NCBI GenBank assembly: GCA_964406005.1
Contig: CAYOPZ010000004.1
Span: 1-64,000 of the forward strand
Length of the DNA: 64,000 nucleotides
Direction: 5' to 3'
Source of the DNA: CAYOPZ01 sp964406005
GTDB taxonomy: Bacteria > Bacteroidota > Bacteroidia > Bacteroidales > SM23-62
This document shows, piece after piece, positions 18,071-25,461 of the stretch. The position numbers and the translations under genes were made by a program. The notes under the pieces are model-generated. The model did no database searches and was not told where the DNA came from. It was given only the letters and a program-made list of their open reading frames with translations. Each line of letters begins with the position of its first letter. Positions within the stretch are counted from its first letter, which is position 1.

Positions 18071-19579
18071 TTATTTATTGTCACTTGAATAAAGCTCTTC
18101 CGGGATGATCGAAACATCATTTTCGAAATCGTATAACGATTGAATTTTAAGATTTAATAATTCCAACTTATAATCTACCTGTGCCTCAACAACCGATAAT
18201 TTTGCGCTTGACAGCTGGTTCTGCTGAAGGATATAATCCATACCTGTCATTTCACCGTTTCGATATCTTTCTTCACTTATATCGTAGGTTAACTGGGCAT
18301 TTTGTTCATTCAGCTTGGCAAGTTCAATCTGGTTCCAGTAATTTTCCAGTCTACGAACCACTTCACGAATAGAAATAATAATATCTTTTTGCTCTTCGTC
18401 GAAATCTATCTGTAAAGATTGCATTGAAGCTTCCTCTGCTTTAATCTTAGCTTTACGTTCGCCCCAGTCAAAAATTGGAATATTAAATGATACCCCCACT
18501 GAAGGACTTTGGGTTGGACTATCAAATATATTTCCGAAATCAGGATCGTCCCCGGTTATTCCCAGCCTTAAATCCAATTCTCCTAAAAACTCATTCGAGG
18601 CCTTGGTCTCTATCATATCAAACTGCCCTTGTTCAATTTCAATTTCCCTCTGTCTCAGTTCCATACGGTTTGCCAGACCGTTTTCAATAGCTTTATTCAA
18701 ATCAATATCTACCTCCCTGTCTGAGGATACGTCTATGTCTATAATTATGAAGTCTTCATAAAGATCCATTCCCAGCAACAATTTTAACTGGTCTTTCATA
18801 TTTTCATAATTCACAACCTCATTTTCGTAATCGGACCGTGACTGCATTAAATTCAGCTCAGCCTGGTATAATTCCTCATTGGCAACCAATCCGACATCGG
18901 CTTTGTCTTTTACAATGTTGTAGTTCTGTTGTGTGTTTTCCAATTCAATTCTTGAAATATCGAGATTTTGCTGTTGGAAATAGACTATATAAAACTGTTG
19001 AGTAACCTGACTTTCAAGACTCAACCGCTGCAATGCATAGCTGATATTTGCATTCTCAAAATTCAACTCCAGTTTCCTTAGATTCATTTTCTGACGATTG
19101 TAAGTGAACAAGGGCTGGTTGAAACTTAGATATAGCAGGTTTGAATATACCCTGCTTTCTGACTGACCTGCTTCAGTGGTTGAATTACTGTTTTGCCATC
19201 CAAACTGGTTATTCAGCGATATTGTACCATTGGTAAACAGAATTGGCTGAGATACTGTAAAGGTGGTATTCGATTCAATACTTTCATTTGTGTACCATTC
19301 TGATGTCCTTGTATCGAACCGTCTGTTCTTGCTGTAATTGATCGGATTAATACGTAGTGAAAACCTCGACTTTAATGCGGCCCGTTGTGCTTCGAGGCTT
19401 TTCTGGCGCTCCAAAATGTTCAGCTTGGATTGTTGTATAGTCGGGCTCTGCGTTTCAGCATAATCCAATGCCTTTTGCAGGGTTAGCAATTCCTGGGCAT
19501 TTAACCCGGATATTCCCAGCATCAGGACAATCCCCAATAACGCAAATTTGATTAACGATTTATTTTTTAGTGAATTCAT
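18071..19579 (-). CDS. TolC-family outer-membrane channel
   Basis: A 502-residue outer-membrane efflux protein. The signal peptide ends near residue 28 (ISGLNAQ). The mature protein starts with LLTLQKALDYAETQSPTIQQ, the usual TolC-family opening, and has two internally similar helical halves with long coiled-coil helices (about 170-270 and 370-470). Beta-hairpin segments between them would form the outer-membrane barrel. It would complete a tripartite exporter with the membrane fusion protein (20618) and ATPase (19843), from which it is separated by a 263-base gap containing a permease-tail remnant. Confidence 0.9.
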   Translation of the reverse strand: MNSLKNKSLIKFALLGIVLMLGISGLNAQELLTLQKALDYAETQSPTIQQSKLNILERQKSLEAQRAALKSRFSLRINPINYSKNRRFDTRTSEWYTNESIESNTTFTVSQPILFTNGTISLNNQFGWQNSNSTTEAGQSESRVYSNLLYLSFNQPLFTYNRQKMNLRKLELNFENANISYALQRLSLESQVTQQFYIVYFQQQNLDISRIELENTQQNYNIVKDKADVGLVANEELYQAELNLMQSRSDYENEVVNYENMKDQLKLLLGMDLYEDFIIIDIDVSSDREVDIDLNKAIENGLANRMELRQREIEIEQGQFDMIETKASNEFLGELDLRLGITGDDPDFGNIFDSPTQSPSVGVSFNIPIFDWGERKAKIKAEEASMQSLQIDFDEEQKDIIISIREVVRRLENYWNQIELAKLNEQNAQLTYDISEERYRNGEMTGMDYILQQNQLSSAKLSVVEAQVDYKLELLNLKIQSLYDFENDVSIIPEELYSSDNK

Positions 19580-19616
19580 CTTTATTCAAATTTTTCATAA
19601 TAATCACAGTTAAAAA

Positions 19617-19667
19617 CTACTCGCGGTATAATGCTTCGATAGGATTCCCTATGGCTGTTCTCTCCTG
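19617..19667 (-). pseudogene. 3' remnant of a permease (ALYRE-type end)
   Basis: In-frame minus-strand codons QERTAIGNPIEALYRE end at a TAG stop (19617-19619). The end resembles that of the plus-strand permease at 25462 (AGRNPVEAIYRE), not the LRYE type. No upstream permease sequence remains between here and the ATPase gene at 19843. An ATPase-permease-TolC order is therefore likely to have existed here once. Confidence 0.7.
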
Positions 19668-19742
19668 AGTACCAGGATTTGTTCACAATCTTTTTTATCT
19701 ACTTTTTAGTTTAATTTTTATTTTTTGATCCCCTCTTTAATT

Positions 19743-19764
19743 CTCCCCCTTTGCGCAGGGGGAG
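19743..19764. repeat. CTCCCCC/GGGGGAG palindrome
   Basis: Perfect 7-bp arms around TTTGCGCA, in the 263-base gap between the ATPase and TolC genes. It could act as a partial terminator or be a REP-like element; there is no clean T-run on either strand. Confidence 0.5.
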
Positions 19765-19842
19765 TGGATTGAGTCGATTCATCAACGGAAGACGTGGTGG
19801 TTATTCATATGTCCAAATCGGGCATATCCTGATTCAAACATT

Positions 19843-20538
19843 TTAAAGAATTTCCGCCATTTTTTCGTTTTCGTTTTCTGTTATAATTTCACCGTCGAAC
19901 AGGTTGATGATCCGGTGGGCAAAACCGGCATCATGCATCGAATGGGTAACAATGATTATGGTTGTTCCTTCGCGGTTGAGTTCGGTTAAAAGGTTCATGA
20001 CTTCGAGACCGTTTTTTGAATCGAGGTTACCGGTTGGCTCGTCTGCAAGAATTAATTTTGGGTTGGCAACCACAGCACGGCCGATGGCCACACGTTGCTG
20101 CTGCCCTCCTGAAAGTTGCTGCGGAAAATGTTTTCGGCGGTGCCCTATTTTCATACGTTCCAAAAGCTCATTTACCCTCTCTTTGCGCTCACTAACTTTC
20201 TTTTTCAGGTAGATCAGGGGCAACTCCACATTTTCAAAAACCGTAAGTTCATCAATAAGGTTAAAGCTTTGGAACACAAACCCGATGTTCCCTTTTCGCA
20301 ACTGCGTACGTTGTTTTTCCTTGTAGGCACCTACTTCGGTTCCATTAAAATAGTATTCACCGTTACAAGGATTATCGAGCAACCCGATAATGTTCAACAT
20401 GGTCGATTTTCCACAACCCGAAGGGCCCATTATGGCTACAAATTCGCCTTTTTTTACATGTATGCTAACTTTGTTCAGCGCAGTAGTTTCCACCTCTTCA
20501 GTTCTGAAGATTTTGGTTAGGTTTTTTGTTTGTATCAT
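19843..20538 (-). CDS. ABC transporter ATP-binding protein, MacB/LolD type
   Basis: A 231-residue cytoplasmic ATPase that would power the MacB-type permeases. Walker A is GPSGCGKST (about 38-46), the Q-loop is VFQSFNLID, the signature is LSGGQQQR, Walker B is LILADEP followed by the D-loop TGNLDS, and the switch histidine is in VTHS. All catalytic elements are intact. It is closely similar to the plus-strand ATPase at 27868, including TEEVETTALN near the N-terminus. It lies 79 bases downstream of the membrane fusion protein gene. As the only ATPase in the minus-strand array it presumably serves several of the five permeases. Confidence 0.93.
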   Translation of the reverse strand: MIQTKNLTKIFRTEEVETTALNKVSIHVKKGEFVAIMGPSGCGKSTMLNIIGLLDNPCNGEYYFNGTEVGAYKEKQRTQLRKGNIGFVFQSFNLIDELTVFENVELPLIYLKKKVSERKERVNELLERMKIGHRRKHFPQQLSGGQQQRVAIGRAVVANPKLILADEPTGNLDSKNGLEVMNLLTELNREGTTIIIVTHSMHDAGFAHRIINLFDGEIITENENEKMAEIL

Positions 20539-20617
20539 AATTATTATTTATAAATCTGCAGAGAAAAGGAGATCTGATTTTATTATGTCTCTCCTTTTCA
20601 TTCAGTTTGTTATTGAT

Positions 20618-21850
20618 TTATTTTAATATCAATTTATCATTGTCGCCAAACAGGTCATATCCTGAAATGATCACTTCCTCAGCCGGTTGCAGGCCGCTGA
20701 GTACTTCGTAATATTGAGGATTTTGTCTTCCTATCTGGATTTGGCGTTTTGAAGCTGTTATTCCATCCGGGTCGAGGATAAAAACCCATTGCCCCCCGGT
20801 ACTTTGGAAAAATCCGCCTTTTGCCAGTTGCACCGCATTTTGTGTTTCTCCCAGTTGAAGGTCAATATAATAACTTTGCCCCGTGCGAATATTTTGCGGC
20901 AAACTACCTTGAAAGCGCATGTCCACGTCAAAAACTCCACCAACTACTTCCTGGTAAACTTTCATTATCTGTAGTTTAAAAATTTCTCCCTGGCGTTCGA
21001 GTGTTGCGGTAAGCCCTTGTTGCACACGATCGATGTAATGTTCGTCGATCTGCGCCTTGATTTTATAGGAGCTTAAAACACTGATCTGACCTACTTTAGT
21101 ACCTTTTAAAATGGATTCCCCCAGTGCGATATCTCCCAGGCTGAACTGTCCGTCAACAGGAGCTTTTATTTTCAGGTTATCTATTTGCTGCCTTATAGAT
21201 TGAATTTCAAGTTCGATCTGTTTGCGATTGTTTTCACGCTTTACAGAATCCAGTTTCATATTTTCAACTTTTATCTGCCGGGTTGCCAGCTCAAATTCAT
21301 AACTATTTTTTGACTGCTGGTACTCCACATCCGAAACCCCACCTTTTTCGTGAAGGGTTTCATTCTTTTCGTAAAGCCTTTGGGCCTCATTCAGGTCATA
21401 ATCCTGCGATATCAGTTCCTGTTGGTCTGTAAGATAATCCTGTTCAAGATCTATCAGTTGGTTGTTCAGATCATTTGTAAGGTATTTAAAATAGGCTTCT
21501 TCATCCATGAAGTTCAAATTCATCTCTTCATTGCTCAGTTGTATAAGTACATCTCCTTTTTCTACCATTGATGTACCTTCTCCTACCGGAATGCTTTCAA
21601 TCCTGCCACCTTCCAAAGCCTCAACCGAGACAATGGATATGGGCTCCACTTGCCCTATAACATTAATATAATCCTGAAATGGGCCTTCAAAAACAGTTGC
21701 CACGGAAAGTTTCTCTTTTTCCACCTTGAAAGTGCTTTCATAATCATGAAAAAGTACAAATGCAAGTAGAACAAGAAGAACTGCGGTTCCTGCAATATAT
21801 TTCCAGTACTTTTTTTTAATCCACCTTTTGTCCTCTATCAATCTGTCCAT
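20618..21850 (-). CDS. membrane fusion protein, HlyD/MacA family
   Basis: Periplasmic adaptor of 410 residues. A short cytoplasmic start is followed by one membrane helix (about 15-33), a split lipoyl/biotinyl-like domain (VEALEGGRIESIPVGEG with IKAPVDGQF), a long coiled-coil hairpin (about 105-215) and beta-barrel and membrane-proximal domains at the C-terminus. It would bridge the MacB-type permeases to the TolC channel. It is the first gene of the transport operon; the 412-base region upstream holds an activator-site candidate and a sigma-54-like element. Confidence 0.92.
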   Translation of the reverse strand: MDRLIEDKRWIKKKYWKYIAGTAVLLVLLAFVLFHDYESTFKVEKEKLSVATVFEGPFQDYINVIGQVEPISIVSVEALEGGRIESIPVGEGTSMVEKGDVLIQLSNEEMNLNFMDEEAYFKYLTNDLNNQLIDLEQDYLTDQQELISQDYDLNEAQRLYEKNETLHEKGGVSDVEYQQSKNSYEFELATRQIKVENMKLDSVKRENNRKQIELEIQSIRQQIDNLKIKAPVDGQFSLGDIALGESILKGTKVGQISVLSSYKIKAQIDEHYIDRVQQGLTATLERQGEIFKLQIMKVYQEVVGGVFDVDMRFQGSLPQNIRTGQSYYIDLQLGETQNAVQLAKGGFFQSTGGQWVFILDPDGITASKRQIQIGRQNPQYYEVLSGLQPAEEVIISGYDLFGDNDKLILK

Positions 21851-21946
21851 AAACCTTTACGTTTAATATAATTGCCGTTAATAAATCCATCCCTCCCAAC
21901 CATACAAGAGAAAGAATGAGTTTTAAAATCAACAGCATAAGGCCAT

Positions 21947-21961
21947 ACCAAAAAGGTGCCA
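21947..21961 (-). promoter_or_regulatory. possible sigma-54 promoter of the exporter operon
   Basis: On the minus strand TGGCACCTTTTTGGT gives a perfect -24 element (TGGCAC) and a weak -12 (GG-N10-GT instead of GG-N10-GC). It lies about 97 bases upstream of the membrane fusion protein start and about 70 bases downstream of the bipartite motif, a spacing normal for enhancer-dependent promoters. The call rests largely on the nearby NtrC-type gene. Confidence 0.35.
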
Positions 21962-22030
21962 TAATCATTAAACATCTCATAAACAGCATTTTGTGTTGTT
22001 AAATAATATAGGAATTATATCTCCATGTAA

Positions 22031-22063
22031 AAAAAATTTACAAACTGTGTCAAAAAATTTTAC
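22031..22063. promoter_or_regulatory. bipartite A/T motif, copy 2 (activator site candidate)
   Basis: AAAAAATTTAC, 7 bases, GTCAAAAAATTTTAC. It lies upstream of the membrane fusion protein operon and matches the copies at 9626-9658 (inverted) and 25061-25094. The long part is itself a near-palindrome, GTMAAAA-TTTTKAC, suiting a dimeric regulator. Confidence 0.55.
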
Positions 22064-22262
22064 GTTTGATATGAATTGATTTAATCACAGGGCGCGGCCT
22101 GCTAATGCCGGCAAGCGTATTAAACAGTTACAGGGCTATACAGAAGAATAAGCACAGACCGGATCGACAAAATGGAAGAAAGAACGATTATGAACGGCAT
22201 GATGATTGATACGGGATCATTTCCAGCAGTAGAGGATCTTCAGAGAGCGCCCCCCTGAAAAC

Positions 22263-23615
22263 TTAAAATATAAGGCTAAAGGTCGTTTCCTTGCCCGGCC
22301 TGGATTGAACGCTGATGCTTCCCTTATGTAATCTCATGATTTGCCGGGAAAGACTTAAACCGATCCCCGATCCGTTTTCCCGGGTTGTAAAAAAGGGAAT
22401 AAATATTTTATCAATATTATCCTGTGATATTCCATGACCGGTGTCGGTTATGGTGATGACAAAACTGCCATTGACGTTATTATCCGTATTTATCCGTATG
22501 TTTTTTTTCTTTGATGAGGCGAGCGCTTCCATTGCATTATCGATCAGATTGATCATAACCCTGCTCAACAGTTTTTCATCTGCCACAAGTTCCGTTTCCT
22601 GGTCCTTGCTTTCTATGATCAGCTCAATTCCGTTCTCGTTCAACCTGGGTTTAAGAAGCAATTCCATCCGGGACAAAAACTCATAGACATTAATGGAATT
22701 AAACACAGCTTTAGGTATTCTTGTCAGTTCCCGGTAGGCGTCGACAAAATTTATCAGCCCGTTACCCTGCTCTTCAATAACGTCCAGTCCCTGCAAGGTT
22801 TTTCTGATGGTTTTCTCATTGACATCTTTTTGAGATACCTGGGTGTTGTTTTTCATGTAAAACCGTTTCAGGGTATTGCTCATAGATGTGATGGGAGCAA
22901 TGGAATTCATGATCTCATGCGTCAATACCCTGATAAGTTTCTGCCATGAATCCAGTTCGTTTTCCTCCAATTCCGACCTGATATCGTAAATGGAATACAA
23001 ACGGTAGTGCTTTTTCCTGTATTTCAGATACGAAACCTTTATAGAGAGATGCCTTAATTCGTTCCCTTCAATGGTTTTCAGCATTTGTACCTGTCCTGGT
23101 TTTATCCTGGTGAGGACATCATAAAATGGTCTGTTCTTTTGCTTTAAGAGATTAAGATGTGCCAGATAACTCAGGCCTGCCAATCGCAGGGCAGTGGAAT
23201 TAATTATTTCTATGTTGCCGGATTCATCGATGGCAATATGACCGGTAGGAGATCTGGATATCATACCCCAGTAGAATTTCTCCCGATGTTCATACCGGAT
23301 CTTAAACTCAGAAATCAATGAATAGATCGAATTCATGCTTCGATGGAGCGATCTCATTGAAGAAGGCTTAACCTGCTCGGGGAACCGCAGGCTCAGGTCT
23401 TCATTTCTGGCCGATTCAAAGAAATAACAGAGCTTCCGGTTCACGCCATTGACAAAGTATATGGTTCTGGCAAATAAAATGATCATAAAAAGAAATACCG
23501 GTGCTGCAATGATCCAATTCTTTTGATATAACAGGATAGCTGTTGCAGCTGAAAGAGCCAGCAGGATCAGAAGCCGGCTCAATAATCCTGTGATCGCAAA
23601 CCGAAAACCATTCAT
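22263..23615 (-). CDS. NtrB-type sensor histidine kinase
   Basis: A 450-residue kinase with two N-terminal membrane helices (about 12-31 and 36-58) and almost no periplasmic loop. A PAS-like segment (about 110-210) follows, then a HisKA domain with the phospho-accepting His233 in LTHEIMNSIAPI. The ATPase domain contains the N-box NLIDNAMEAL, G1 ITDTGHGIS and G2 GSGIGLSLS. It lies 23 bases downstream of the sigma-54 activator gene and is very likely its partner. The lack of a periplasmic sensor suggests it reads a membrane or cytoplasmic cue, such as envelope stress or the exporter itself. Confidence 0.92.
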   Translation of the reverse strand: MNGFRFAITGLLSRLLILLALSAATAILLYQKNWIIAAPVFLFMIILFARTIYFVNGVNRKLCYFFESARNEDLSLRFPEQVKPSSMRSLHRSMNSIYSLISEFKIRYEHREKFYWGMISRSPTGHIAIDESGNIEIINSTALRLAGLSYLAHLNLLKQKNRPFYDVLTRIKPGQVQMLKTIEGNELRHLSIKVSYLKYRKKHYRLYSIYDIRSELEENELDSWQKLIRVLTHEIMNSIAPITSMSNTLKRFYMKNNTQVSQKDVNEKTIRKTLQGLDVIEEQGNGLINFVDAYRELTRIPKAVFNSINVYEFLSRMELLLKPRLNENGIELIIESKDQETELVADEKLLSRVMINLIDNAMEALASSKKKNIRINTDNNVNGSFVITITDTGHGISQDNIDKIFIPFFTTRENGSGIGLSLSRQIMRLHKGSISVQSRPGKETTFSLIF

Positions 23616-23638
23616 ATTTTACATTTTAATTGTAAAAT
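23616..23638. repeat. 8-bp inverted repeat between activator and kinase genes
   Basis: ATTTTACA and TGTAAAAT are perfect arms around 7 bases, filling the whole gap between the two genes. It shares the TTTTACA half with the activator-site candidates, so it could be an internal regulatory site or a weak mRNA hairpin. Confidence 0.4.
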
Positions 23639-25003
23639 TCAGCCATTATCGAATTTCCGTAATTTATTATACAAAGTTTGTCTCGTGATACCTAATTGGT
23701 TTGCAACAGCCGTTAGATTACCGTTTTGACGGTCAAGCGCAGCCTGGATCATTTGCTTTTCCATCTCATCAAGAGTCAGGTTGTTTTCCTTGAAAATCTT
23801 CACAGAGGGACGGAATTCAAAATCGTCCGGTTTGAGTATATCAGACCCGGCGAGGATAACAGCCTTTTCGATCGTATGAAGGAGCTCCCTGACATTACCA
23901 GGCCAGTAATGTTTAGATAACTTCCGGATGGCCTGTGAATTAATGCGGATAAAAGACTTGTTATATTTTTTCCCCAGTATTTTCAGAAAGTAGGATGTTA
24001 GTAACTCTATATCTTCACCTCTTTCCCTCAGGGGCGGAACCTCGATGTGGATTGTATTCAAACGGTACAGCAGGTCTTCACGAAATTCACCGGTAGCCAG
24101 GAGTGTCTCAGTATCCGTATTGGTAGCACTGATAAGGCGGATGTCGATTTTTAGTTCCTTGTTGGATCCTACAGCAACAACCGTTCTGTTTTCCAGGGTC
24201 AACAGCAGTTTAGCCTGGAGAGACAGTGGAAGATTCCCTATTTCATCCAGAAAAAGAGTTCCTTTATGGGCGAGTTGAAACTTACCTGTGCGATCTCCCA
24301 CAGCCCCTGTAAATGCTCCTTTCTTATGGCCAAAAAGCTCACTTTCGAAAAGGGACTCCGGTATGGCCCCTATATCGACAGTTATCATAAGCTCTTTATT
24401 CCGGCCTGATTTTCGATGTATCTCCCGTGCAACCAGTTCCTTTCCTGTTCCGTTTTCACCTGTGATCAACACACTGGCATCTGTTTTGGCCACTTTGAGG
24501 ATCATTCTTTTTATCTGTAAAATTCCGGGTGAACTGCCGATGATTTCCCTTGCACCACCTCTGATCTCATTCATCAGCCCCTGTTCCCTTTGTTTGAGCT
24601 GGTCAATTTCAAGGTTTTTCTTTCTCAGCCTGCAGGCAGAATGAATGGTAGCAAGCAGCTTTTCATTTTCCCAGGGTTTCAGGATAAAGTCGGCTGCCCC
24701 CATCTTAAGGGCCTTTACGGCCAGTTCCACATCCCCGTAAGCAGTGATCATTACGACTTCTGTTGACGGAGAGTACTTTTTTAATTCACACAACCAGAAC
24801 AATCCTTCATTGCCAGTGCTGATCCCGGCAGAGAAATTCATATCCAGTAAAACCACATCAAAACTATTTTTCTCCAGTTCTGTAACAATCTGGTTGGGAT
24901 TGGAAATGGTTACGATATCATTAAATTCCGGCTGCAACAGCATGCTCAGGGCACGAAGTGCATTCTTATTATCGTCAACGATAAGTATTCTTCCGTTTTC
25001 CAC
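23639..25003 (-). CDS. sigma-54-dependent response regulator, NtrC type
   Basis: Transcription activator with three domains. The receiver has its phospho-acceptor Asp in VVLLDMN, at residue 54 from the chosen start. The AAA+ domain has Walker A GENGTGKE, the sigma-54 contact loop GAFTGA and Walker B TLFLDEIGN. The Fis-type DNA-binding helix-turn-helix is GNLTAVANQLGITRQTLYNK. The frame is open to an ATG at 25084, but I prefer the GTG at 25003: it starts VENGRILIVDD, as response regulators do, places the Asp at the canonical position, and frees the upstream bipartite motif. It is divergent from the plus-strand transporter arm and probably controls both arms. Confidence 0.92.
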   Translation of the reverse strand: MENGRILIVDDNKNALRALSMLLQPEFNDIVTISNPNQIVTELEKNSFDVVLLDMNFSAGISTGNEGLFWLCELKKYSPSTEVVMITAYGDVELAVKALKMGAADFILKPWENEKLLATIHSACRLRKKNLEIDQLKQREQGLMNEIRGGAREIIGSSPGILQIKRMILKVAKTDASVLITGENGTGKELVAREIHRKSGRNKELMITVDIGAIPESLFESELFGHKKGAFTGAVGDRTGKFQLAHKGTLFLDEIGNLPLSLQAKLLLTLENRTVVAVGSNKELKIDIRLISATNTDTETLLATGEFREDLLYRLNTIHIEVPPLRERGEDIELLTSYFLKILGKKYNKSFIRINSQAIRKLSKHYWPGNVRELLHTIEKAVILAGSDILKPDDFEFRPSVKIFKENNLTLDEMEKQMIQAALDRQNGNLTAVANQLGITRQTLYNKLRKFDNG

Positions 25004-25060
25004 AATTCCGGACTTTAATACAAAATTATTCAAGTATTCAATAGAAACGGAGGACTGTCT

Positions 25061-25094
25061 AAATATTTTACACCATAACGTCAATTTATTTTAC
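25061..25094. promoter_or_regulatory. bipartite A/T motif, copy 3 (activator site candidate)
   Basis: AAATATTTTAC, 8 bases, GTCAATTTATTTTAC: 9 of 11 and 12 of 15 bases match copy 2, in the same orientation, with spacing one base longer. A further TTTACA follows at 25097-25102. It lies between the divergent activator and TolC-fragment genes, where an autoregulatory site would be expected. Confidence 0.5.
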
Positions 25095-25149
25095 ACTTTA
25101 CATAGAACCAAGACACCTAATTGATTAATAACCAAAGATATATGTAATG

Positions 25150-25165
25150 TGGCATAGTATTTTCA
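25150..25165 (+). promoter_or_regulatory. possible sigma-54-like promoter of the plus-strand arm
   Basis: TGGCATAGTATTTTCA resembles TGGCAC-N5-TTGCA with two mismatches and lies 55 bases downstream of motif copy 3. It does not keep the GC of the -12 element, so confidence is low. Confidence 0.25.
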
Positions 25166-25180
25166 GTGAATATGCAGTAT

Positions 25181-25459
25181 ATGCGATCCAAAAACGTTAT
25201 ATTTTTATTAACGTTCTTCTCAGTAATAGAGCTGAACGCTCAGCATACCTGGTCGTTAAAGGAGTGCATTGATTATGCCCTGGAGCACAGTCAGGATATG
25301 ACAATGGCACGGCTGAACATCGAAAACCGGAATCTGGATTGCAAAGGCAGTATATCGGATCTACTCCCCGGATTGAACAACCACATTCTGTTCGAAGAAC
25401 TAAACTATGAAATTGATAATGACAGAATGGATCAGACCGGTGATAAAACATACATATAG
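25181..25459 (+). pseudogene. truncated TolC-family gene (N-terminal part only)
   Basis: Ninety-two codons encode a signal peptide (ending IELNAQ) and the opening of a TolC-family protein, HTWSLKECIDYALEHS...LLPGLN, then stop. Family members are about 450 residues, so roughly four fifths are missing. The stop lies two bases before the permease start at 25462, indicating a clean deletion that kept the operon order. Whether the fragment is translated is unknown; the channel function is presumably supplied by the gene at 18071. ATG at 25181 is preferred over the upstream GTG at 25166. Confidence 0.8.
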
Positions 25460-25461
25460 CG

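Noticed and set aside
22172..22258. 28-codon plus-strand ORF starting MEERTIMNG
   Set aside because: No ribosome-binding site, no recognisable product, and it lies in the regulatory gap converging on the kinase gene; chance ORF is likelier.
23639..25084. Activator start at 25084
   Set aside because: The extra 27 residues do not fit a receiver-domain start and cover the bipartite motif; GTG at 25003 puts the phospho-Asp at residue 54.
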